In this document: positions 1 to 5,124 of the stretch, one piece after another | Layout: every line of letters begins with the position of its first letter | Numbering within the stretch: the stretch's first letter is position 1 | Assembly (NCBI GenBank): GCA_028691595.1 | Contig: JAQUZA010000267.1 | Span: 1-5,124 of the forward strand | Direction: 5' to 3' | Source of the DNA: Candidatus Rifleibacteriota bacterium | Lineage (GTDB): Bacteria > Muiribacteriota > Ozemobacteria > Ozemobacterales > Ozemobacteraceae | Length of the DNA stretch: 5,124 bases | Made by a program: the position numbers and the translations under genes | Notes under the pieces: model-generated | Told to the model about the DNA's origin: nothing | Database searches by the model: none | The model's input: the letters and a program-made list of their open reading frames with translations, nothing else

Positions 1-1659
1 GGTATCACCGAAGTTCGCTTCAAAAAAACCAAACTCGACCACCCGATTGATTTTTCGTCTGATGCACTTGTAAGAGACCCGAACAAATGCGTTCTCTGCG
101 GTGACTGCGTCAGGTATTGCAGAGAAATTCAAAGTATCGGAGCGATAGATTTTGCACACCGCGGGAAAAACACTGTTGTCACACCCGCTTTCAACAAGGA
201 TCTGTCAAAGGTTGAATGCGTTAACTGCGGTCAGTGTGCTGCTGTCTGCCCGGTTGGAGCGATTACGGTAAAACAGGAAGTGGATAAAGTTTTTGCCGCT
301 CTCGACAACCCGGAAAAGGTCGTAGTTGCCCAGATTGCCCCGGCAGTTCGTGTAGCACTCGGCGAACAATTTGGCATGACCTCCGGCGACATTGTAACCG
401 GCAAGATCACGGCCGCTTTGAAACGAATGGGTTTCGACAAAGTTTTCGACACATCATTCTCTGCCGATCTTACGGTAATGGAAGAAGGCACTGAATTTCT
501 TGAACGTTTCACCAGGGGCGAAAAGCTGCCACAGTTTACCTCCTGCTGCCCTGCCTGGGTAAAATTTGCCGAGCAGTATTACCCCGAAATTCTGCCGAAG
601 CTTTCTTCGTGCAAGTCACCACAACAGATGTTCGGTTCCCTGGCCCGTGAAACCCTGCCAAAACTCCTGAATGTCAAACCCGAGAACCTTTATATCGTTT
701 CAATCATGCCTTGTACTGCCAAAAAATTTGAAGCAAAACGGCCTGAATTCAGCCATGACAATCTCGCCGATGTCGATGCGGTGCTGACAACACAGGAACT
801 CAGCCGCATGATCGAAGCAAGCGGTTTGAACTTCATGGAACTTGACCCTGAATCACTTGATCTGCCAATGGGCTTCAAGACCGGTGCCGGCGTAATTTTC
901 GGCACAACCGGTGGGGTAACTGAAGCGGTTCTGCGCTTCGCCGTTGAAAAGGTCACCGGCGAAAAGCTTGCCAATGTTGACTTTCATCAGGTTCGCGGCG
1001 AAGCCGGTATTCGTGAAGCAACCCTTGAAGTGGCAGGTAAACCGGTAAGAATGGCGATTGCTCATGGCCTCAGAAACGCCAGAAAACTTGCAGAAGAAGT
1101 TAAAGCCGGAATATGCAATTACGACATTATTGAAGTCATGGCCTGCCCTGGTGGCTGCGTTGGTGGTGCCGGCCAACCGGTCAACTTCGCTCCGGATACA
1201 ATTAAACGCCGGGCAAAAGGTTTGTATGAAGCAGACAAGATGCTGCAGCTTCACAAATCTCAGGAAAACCCACACATCATTGAAACATACGAAAAAATAC
1301 TCGAAAAACCGGGTAGCAGCAAGGCTCATCACATGTTGCACACCAAATATCAGTCAAGAAGACGTATCTCTGACAAGGGAATGCCCTTAATGACCGGCGA
1401 AGGAACCGACAAACTCTCGATAAAGGTTTGTGTGGGCACTAACTGCTACCTTAAAGGCTCACAGAATATTCTCAAGGCCCTGACCAAAGATATCGAAAGC
1501 CGTGGGTTGCAGGATGCGGTAGATATTCAGGCCACCTTCTGTTTTGAAAAATGCGGCCAGGCACCAAATGTAATGATCGGCGACCAGCTGATCGGCAAAT
1601 GTACCATCGAAAAAGCCCGCGAAGTGCTTAACGCCGAACTGCTGAAGAAAACCTCGTAA
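1..1659 (+). CDS. hydA: [FeFe]-hydrogenase catalytic subunit, HydA/HndD type with C-terminal [2Fe-2S] domain (5' end outside window)
   Basis: This is the catalytic subunit of a cytoplasmic [FeFe]-hydrogenase, interconverting protons and H2. The frame is open from base 1 to the TAA at 1657-1659 (552 residues visible), so the N-terminus, where relatives carry a [2Fe-2S] and a His-ligated [4Fe-4S] domain, lies outside. Visible in order: two CxxCxxCxxxC ferredoxin motifs (Cys30/33/36/40 and Cys73/76/79/83); H-cluster motif L1 TSCCPAW (Cys182/183); L2 MPCTAKKFE (Cys238); L3 ACPGGCVGGAGQP (Cys382/386); a small-subunit-like helical segment at about 397-455; and a thioredoxin-like NuoE/HndA-type [2Fe-2S] domain with CX4C (477/482) and CX3C (514/518). 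The spacings between H-cluster ligands (55, 144 and 4 residues) equal those I recall for Clostridium CpI (C300, C355, C499, C503). CPAW rather than CPGW, plus the C-terminal domain, resembles NAD(P)-linked, electron-bifurcating HydABC/Hnd enzymes (group A3). That role is inferred, because HydB and HydC would lie upstream, unseen. The GTG at 280 is internal, since the ferredoxin motifs precede it in frame. Confidence 0.96.
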   Translation, partial: GITEVRFKKTKLDHPIDFSSDALVRDPNKCVLCGDCVRYCREIQSIGAIDFAHRGKNTVVTPAFNKDLSKVECVNCGQCAAVCPVGAITVKQEVDKVFAALDNPEKVVVAQIAPAVRVALGEQFGMTSGDIVTGKITAALKRMGFDKVFDTSFSADLTVMEEGTEFLERFTRGEKLPQFTSCCPAWVKFAEQYYPEILPKLSSCKSPQQMFGSLARETLPKLLNVKPENLYIVSIMPCTAKKFEAKRPEFSHDNLADVDAVLTTQELSRMIEASGLNFMELDPESLDLPMGFKTGAGVIFGTTGGVTEAVLRFAVEKVTGEKLANVDFHQVRGEAGIREATLEVAGKPVRMAIAHGLRNARKLAEEVKAGICNYDIIEVMACPGGCVGGAGQPVNFAPDTIKRRAKGLYEADKMLQLHKSQENPHIIETYEKILEKPGSSKAHHMLHTKYQSRRRISDKGMPLMTGEGTDKLSIKVCVGTNCYLKGSQNILKALTKDIESRGLQDAVDIQATFCFEKCGQAPNVMIGDQLIGKCTIEKAREVLNAELLKKTS

Positions 1660-1701
1660 GTCACTCTAATTGTTTTAAAATTCTTGAATCTCTCAATTTG
1701 C

Positions 1702-1744
1702 CCGCACCGTCGGCACCAATAAGCCGACCGTGCGGACTTTTTTT
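1702..1744 (+). terminator. Rho-independent terminator of the hydrogenase transcript
   Basis: A 13-base-pair GC-rich stem pairs 1702-1714 with 1723-1735. It has a single C-C mismatch (1708/1729) and an 8-base loop, ACCAATAA. Seven T residues (1738-1744) follow two bases after the stem. It begins 42 bases after the hydrogenase stop codon, which marks that gene as the last of its operon. Read on the minus strand the same hairpin is followed by CAAATTGAG, with no U tract, so it should act mainly on plus-strand transcripts. Confidence 0.9.
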
Positions 1745-1752
1745 CCCGAACG

Positions 1753-3120
1753 TCAACACGGGCGGCGGCCCAGAATCATGAGGCTGAAGTCATCCTGGGG
1801 TGGCTGGCTTTGCCGCCAGATTTGATTGGCGAGCATTATCCGGTCGAAATATTGTTGGCTGCCAACGCAATGGTTTTCGAGCAGCATGCTTTTAAAATTC
1901 TGATACCCGAGTTCTTCGTCATGGTCATTTCTCGACTCAACCAGACCGTCAGTGTAAAGAACCAAGGTATCGCCCGGTTCAAGAATAATCTCGAGCTGAT
2001 TGAATCTGGCATTTTTGAAAGACCCCAGGGCAGCGCCAGGCAGCATAATCTCTTCTACGGTTTTGTCTTTTGACCTTACCAGATAAGGACTGCAACCACC
2101 GGCGTTGGCAAAGGTGATCTTATGCTCTCTGGTGTCGACCATGACGTATTGAAAAGTCATAATTTTTTTCTGTTTTTTGCTTTTAGTGCGATAAATCAGG
2201 GCGTGCAGGCGATTGAGAAGCTCGGTAGGGCGGTCGAGAATTTCGATCGAGTTGAGCATGGCAGATTTGGCCATTGCCATGATCATTGCGGCACCGACAC
2301 CATGCCCTGCCACATCGCCAAGAACCATGATAAATCTATCGCTGTCGAGAGGAAAAACATCGAGGTAGTCGCCACCAAGATCGGCCATGGTCAGGGTTTT
2401 AGAAAACAGGTCATACTGCCCGGTTTCTATCTGCTGTTTCGGAAAGAGCTGCTGTTGGACATCTCTGGCAAGACTCATCTCCTGGAGATCACCCAGGGCG
2501 CTGTTAAAGATGCGTGACATTTTGCCGAATTCGTCCTTCCCCAGTTCGGGAATTCTGAAAGAAAAGTTACGGCTTCTGATTGCGTCTGTGGCGTTTTGCA
2601 GCTGATAAACGGGTTTAAGAATAGTCTGAACGAATATCAGAGTTATACCAGCCACCAGAAGAACGTTAATCAACATGATGCCCAGAAGCTGCCTTTTTTC
2701 GAGGCTCAGCCGCCGTTGAATTTCTTCTGTGGGTGAAAGGGCTATCAGAGTGGTATCAGCAATAACCTTACTGACAAATCCGCTTGCAATCCATTTTCGC
2801 CCGGCAATTTCAACAAATTCGGCAGAAGGCTGCGGGAAATAGGTCTGTTTGGAAAAAAGCTCTCTGAATTCAAGCTGATTGGCAAAAGGCGCGATTTTGA
2901 GATTTTTGAGATTCACGCCGGTCGAATAAACGGCTTTTATGCCATGGCTGTTGCCCTGCAGAAGGGAATGCATTTTATTCATATAATTTCTGGCATGAAT
3001 TCCGATGTTGAAGTGAAACATGAACAGGTAATCAGCCAGTCGGGACGGGGTTGAATGAGAGAAATTGCATGAAGGTGGGGTGTTTTTCGGTGCCCAGACC
3101 AACATTTTCAACATGGTCAA
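1753..3120 (-). CDS. SpoIIE/RsbU-type PP2C serine phosphatase with HAMP domain: C-terminal part of a frameshifted sensor phosphatase
   Basis: This frame holds the output half of a membrane sensor phosphatase expected to dephosphorylate a phosphoserine/threonine protein, classically a STAS anti-sigma-factor antagonist. Residues about 26-140 are the end of an extracytoplasmic sensor domain. A membrane helix spans 145-166, and a HAMP linker about 167-217 has the conserved Pro170 and a KDEFG motif. Next comes the RsbU-type linker helix ARDVQQQLFP (218-227), then the SpoIIE catalytic domain. Its metal-binding motifs are all present: GGDYLD (Asp251, Asp254), GDVAGHG (Asp269), FANAGG, LYTDGLVES (Asp391) and QDDFS (Asp443/444), so it should be active. 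The stop is TGA at 1755-1753. The farthest usable start is TTG at 3120, but neither it nor the ATG codons at 3021, 2982 and 2973 has a good ribosome binding site. The first 25 residues look unlike a natural protein. I therefore read this as the continuation of the gene at 3032-4693, joined near 3047-3050, not as an independent gene. The target protein is unknown; no STAS or anti-sigma kinase gene is visible. Confidence 0.88.
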   Translation of the reverse strand: MTMLKMLVWAPKNTPPSCNFSHSTPSRLADYLFMFHFNIGIHARNYMNKMHSLLQGNSHGIKAVYSTGVNLKNLKIAPFANQLEFRELFSKQTYFPQPSAEFVEIAGRKWIASGFVSKVIADTTLIALSPTEEIQRRLSLEKRQLLGIMLINVLLVAGITLIFVQTILKPVYQLQNATDAIRSRNFSFRIPELGKDEFGKMSRIFNSALGDLQEMSLARDVQQQLFPKQQIETGQYDLFSKTLTMADLGGDYLDVFPLDSDRFIMVLGDVAGHGVGAAMIMAMAKSAMLNSIEILDRPTELLNRLHALIYRTKSKKQKKIMTFQYVMVDTREHKITFANAGGCSPYLVRSKDKTVEEIMLPGAALGSFKNARFNQLEIILEPGDTLVLYTDGLVESRNDHDEELGYQNFKSMLLENHCVGSQQYFDRIMLANQIWRQSQPPQDDFSLMILGRRPC

Positions 3121-4693
3121 GAACCCGGAGAAAGCTATGAAAGGTCGCGTTCAACTTTGCCTGAAAAAGAGCTTCGATGATGATTTCAACTTCAGTGAGC
3201 AGCTGGTCAGAAAGGCTGGTGCCATTGTAAAACGCGATAAAAGCAGCCCCGCACTTACTCATTGTTTCATTGAGCTTTATCCGGTCCATGGTTTCTTTGT
3301 CTGAAGTTTCGACGAACCATAAGGACTGATGGTTTTCATCGCCAAGCAATACTGATTTTTCGGGGCCAAGAAACGCGGCATCACTCAAAGTCGGGATTGT
3401 AGTGCTCGCGACAACCATAAATTTCCCGGAAACCTGAGCCATCTTTTTCCTGAAATCACCGGTATTTTCGAGAGACATGGATTCATGTTGCAGTATCTCG
3501 CCAAGCTTATTGATATGCTTTATGGCGAAGTTCTTTATTTTATGGGTCTCAGCAACAAATTCCCCCTCGATTTGCTTCAAAAAGTTCACCGCTTCGGATC
3601 TCTGCTCTTCAATCAGAATATGCCTTTTCTGCTCGAGATACTGCTGACCAAGAATTCCCATGATCAGCAGCGGAAAAATATTGGAGCAGGTAATGATGCC
3701 AAAAACGATATACCTTATACTCAAGCCCGTGTTCAGGCGTTCATGAAAGATCTTATTCAGAATCAGAACCCATAAAAAGGCAAGAACAGCCGAAAAAAGC
3801 AGAGTGTTTCCATTTGTAGAATAGCGGCCGGTATCTGGGCGAAACAGACAGAAAAACAGGTTACGACCAACATATCTGCCGGTATAAATTTCTTTCTGAG
3901 TGTGCAAAATCTCGGGGGTCCGGTCTGCGAGGTCAATTTTAAGACTTGCGAGGGTTTCCGGGGTCTTATCAGGCATATTTGAAAAAAAGAATTCCTCATT
4001 GCCCAGAACAATACCGGTGCTGTTAAGATCGAAGCCATTGAGAAACTCTTTAATACCGTGGCTTTTTCCGTCGATTCCAGGTGGGAAAATGACGATTGCG
4101 CCCATATGTTCGTTAAAATCTGCCCAAAAGCGCCCGGCTGGCCGAGAAAATGAAAGACTGTTCAAGGTGGGATTGCTTCTGAAGGTTGCCCGGCTGAAAG
4201 TTTTGGTCTGAACATGTTCGCCAAGAATCGAGCGGATAAAAGCATCGTCGTCCCTTCCCATCAGCCTGAACCAGACTTCTGACGCTGAACGAAGAATGCC
4301 TCCAACTCTGTTCCAGATGGCATCCGTATGCTGACTGGTTATGTTTTTGTCGATTACCCTGTTCCCGGCATCCCAGAGAATCCAGCTGATTTTCTGCTGG
4401 TGTTTATCGGCAAGTTTTTGCAGGCTGGTCTTGAATTCACCAGCTTTACCTGTTTCGGCAAACATACGGTTCAATTCGTGGCACCAGAATTCGGCATTTT
4501 CGCACCTGGGCTCAAGCTGTTGGGCTGCAGAATCGGCAAGGGCAGCAAACTCTCGCATTTCAGCCACTTTTTTTTGTTCGGCAAAGAAAGCATTTATAAG
4601 GCCAAAAGCAATAACCGGCAGCAGAAACCCGATAAAAAGAAGGGCTGCTGCGAATCCTGCTGATATCTTTTTTTTGCTGGCTGTCATATTCAT
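3032..4693 (-). CDS. Membrane sensor region of the frameshifted SpoIIE phosphatase (N-terminal part, two extracytoplasmic segments)
   Basis: This 553-residue frame has no catalytic domain of its own. Membrane helices are at about 12-37 (after a Lys-rich start), 297-316 and 327-352. The short loop between helices 2 and 3 carries Lys314, His317, Arg319 and Arg327, which fits the cytoplasmic side. Residues 38-296 should then be one extracytoplasmic domain, and 353 onward a second, which continues into the frame at 1753-3120 before a fourth helix, HAMP and SpoIIE domain. Cys64 and Cys71 (in PRCENAEFWCHEL) could form a disulfide. Domain 1 has a stretch (ISWILWDAGNRVID) that recalls Cache/PAS-like sensor strands, but I do not recognise the family firmly. 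The ATG at 4693 overlaps the upstream TGA as ATGA. A second ATG at 4687 sits seven bases after AGGA (4698-4695) and may be the true start, giving MTASKKK. The frame ends in VPTG and TGA (3034-3032) just after the C4 run where the frame appears to be lost. The fused product would be about 979 residues. Confidence 0.85.
   Translation of the reverse strand: MNMTASKKKISAGFAAALLFIGFLLPVIAFGLINAFFAEQKKVAEMREFAALADSAAQQLEPRCENAEFWCHELNRMFAETGKAGEFKTSLQKLADKHQQKISWILWDAGNRVIDKNITSQHTDAIWNRVGGILRSASEVWFRLMGRDDDAFIRSILGEHVQTKTFSRATFRSNPTLNSLSFSRPAGRFWADFNEHMGAIVIFPPGIDGKSHGIKEFLNGFDLNSTGIVLGNEEFFFSNMPDKTPETLASLKIDLADRTPEILHTQKEIYTGRYVGRNLFFCLFRPDTGRYSTNGNTLLFSAVLAFLWVLILNKIFHERLNTGLSIRYIVFGIITCSNIFPLLIMGILGQQYLEQKRHILIEEQRSEAVNFLKQIEGEFVAETHKIKNFAIKHINKLGEILQHESMSLENTGDFRKKMAQVSGKFMVVASTTIPTLSDAAFLGPEKSVLLGDENHQSLWFVETSDKETMDRIKLNETMSKCGAAFIAFYNGTSLSDQLLTEVEIIIEALFQAKLNATFHSFLRVLDHVENVGLGTEKHPTFMQFLSFNPVPTG
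3047..3050 (-). other. Probable frameshift site (C4 homopolymer) splitting the sensor phosphatase gene
   Basis: Read on the minus strand the sequence is TTC AAC CCC GTC CCG, leading to TGA four codons after CCC. Removing one C gives TTC AAC CCG TCC CGA CTG, that is FNPSRL, which runs straight into the frame carrying the fourth membrane helix, HAMP and SpoIIE domain. The downstream frame is closed by TGA at 3153-3151, so the shift must lie between about 3032 and 3150. The upstream frame still looks protein-like up to this point, and the downstream frame does from this point on. A sequencing or assembly indel in the homopolymer, or a real mutation, would look the same. Confidence 0.75.
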
Positions 4694-5124
4694 TTCCTGT
4701 GCCTGATCAGAACGAAGGTAATATCATCCTGTTGTGAGGTTGCCCAACTTTCATAGGCCCGAAAGAGGTTTTCGAGAAAGACGGCTGTATCGCTGTGATA
4801 TGAATCAACAGCTATCTTTCTGAAGCCTTCTGGCCCGAGAATTTCATTGTCACGGCTGGCACATTCAAGAATGCCGTCAGAATATAGAATCATGGTTTCG
4901 CCAGGATGCAGCTCGACGGGCATGCCTGAAAACACTCTCCGGGCTGAGAATCCGAAGGGAAGTGAATTATTCTCTATTAACCTTGATGTCAGGCCATTTT
5001 CAGCTACAACGAGAGGCGGGCAGTGTCCGGAATTTAAGAACTGAATTTGACCTTCGTGGCTGATATGAATTATCTGGCCGGTCATCATCGTGCTGATTTC
5101 AGCTTTTCTGAGATTGCAGAATGT
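4690..5124 (-). CDS. SpoIIE/RsbU-type PP2C phosphatase, C-terminal half of catalytic domain (5' end outside window)
   Basis: The frame is open from the right edge to TGA at 4692-4690 (144 residues visible), and the start lies beyond the window. The visible part is the second half of a SpoIIE-type PP2C phosphatase domain. It contains the NSGHCPPLVV strand-turn, a SLPFGF segment, ETMILYSDGILE with the metal-binding Asp83 (visible numbering), and the terminal QQDDITFVLI with Asp133/134. These match, in order, the corresponding parts of the phosphatase domain in the next gene downstream (FANAGG, LYTDGLVES, QDDFSLMIL), so the two are paralogues. Sensor and upstream catalytic motifs (GGDxxD, GDVxGHG) are not in view, so membrane location and activity cannot be judged. 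The stop overlaps the next gene's ATG (ATGA), which suggests one operon with coupled translation. The ATG at 5088 is internal to the domain and is not the start. Confidence 0.9.
   Translation of the reverse strand, partial: TFCNLRKAEISTMMTGQIIHISHEGQIQFLNSGHCPPLVVAENGLTSRLIENNSLPFGFSARRVFSGMPVELHPGETMILYSDGILECASRDNEILGPEGFRKIAVDSYHSDTAVFLENLFRAYESWATSQQDDITFVLIRHRK
4695..4698 (-). promoter_or_regulatory. Shine-Dalgarno AGGA inside the end of the upstream phosphatase gene
   Basis: AGGA lies in the last codons (His-Arg-Lys) of the upstream phosphatase gene. It is one base from the ATG at 4693, which is too close, and seven bases from the in-frame ATG at 4687, which is good spacing. It therefore favours initiation at 4687, with ribosomes terminating at 4690 positioned to re-initiate. 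Confidence 0.6.

Noticed and set aside
853..1341. Minus-strand open frame of 162 residues inside the hydrogenase gene
   Set aside because: It lies wholly opposite a strongly conserved coding region, resembles no known protein, and has no operon context; it is a mirror frame of real coding sequence.
280..1659. GTG at 280 as the start of a 459-residue hydrogenase
   Set aside because: The same frame is open back to base 1 and encodes two canonical [4Fe-4S] ferredoxin motifs that belong to this protein.
1702..1735. Inverted repeat at 1702-1735 as a mobile-element end or operator
   Set aside because: Its position after a stop codon and the following T tract fit an intrinsic terminator, and no transposase or second copy is present.
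1810..2605. Plus-strand open frames opposite the SpoIIE catalytic domain
   Set aside because: The minus strand encodes complete catalytic motifs here; the plus-strand translations have no recognisable domain.
3032..3060. Programmed +1 ribosomal frameshift at CCC-G
   Set aside because: CCC-N can be shift-prone, but the stop is four codons downstream rather than in the A site, and no Shine-Dalgarno-like stimulator precedes it. A homopolymer indel is simpler, though not proven.
3485..4706. Plus-strand open frames opposite the sensor region
   Set aside because: They overlap each other and a long coherent minus-strand frame with membrane helices, so they are shadows.

Overview
The window holds two convergent transcription units from an anaerobic bacterium. 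On the plus strand is the 3' part of a multi-cluster [FeFe]-hydrogenase gene (1-1659). On the minus strand, entering from the right edge, are two adjacent SpoIIE/RsbU-type PP2C serine phosphatase genes: a 3'-partial one (5124-4690) and a long membrane-bound one (4693-1753). The long one is split into two reading frames by an apparent one-base frameshift.

Taxonomy is uncertain. The hydrogenase shows fermentative or syntrophic anaerobic metabolism. Stacked, large membrane SpoIIE phosphatases with poorly known sensor regions fit deep-branching, signalling-rich anaerobes. My impression is something like Candidatus Riflebacteria or a similar uncultured lineage. This is a guess from gene style, not a demonstrated placement.

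Region by region: 1-1659 is a hydA/hndD-like catalytic subunit with two [4Fe-4S] ferredoxin clusters, all H-cluster motifs, the small-subunit-like segment and a C-terminal thioredoxin-like [2Fe-2S] domain. 1660-1752 is a short intergenic region with a strong intrinsic terminator for the hydrogenase operon. 1753-3120 (minus) encodes the back half of the sensor phosphatase: end of a sensor domain, one membrane helix, HAMP and a complete SpoIIE catalytic domain. 3032-4693 (minus) encodes its front half: three membrane helices, one whole extracytoplasmic domain and the start of a second. 4690-5124 (minus) is the C-terminal half of another SpoIIE phosphatase domain, joined to the next gene by an ATGA stop/start overlap. 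No stretch over 300 bases lacks a gene. I saw no tRNA, rRNA, CRISPR, insertion sequence or phage element.

The hydrogenase most likely works with NuoE/NuoF-like subunits encoded upstream of the window, exchanging electrons between ferredoxin, NAD(P)H and H2. The two phosphatases probably sit in one operon and act in a partner-switching or other serine/threonine phospho-signalling pathway, the long one gated by extracytoplasmic signals. Nothing in the sequence ties them functionally to the hydrogenase; the units simply converge. The most notable point is the frameshift: repairing one C in a C4 run (plus-strand G4 at 3047-3050) gives a continuous protein of about 979 residues with coherent four-helix, two-sensor topology.
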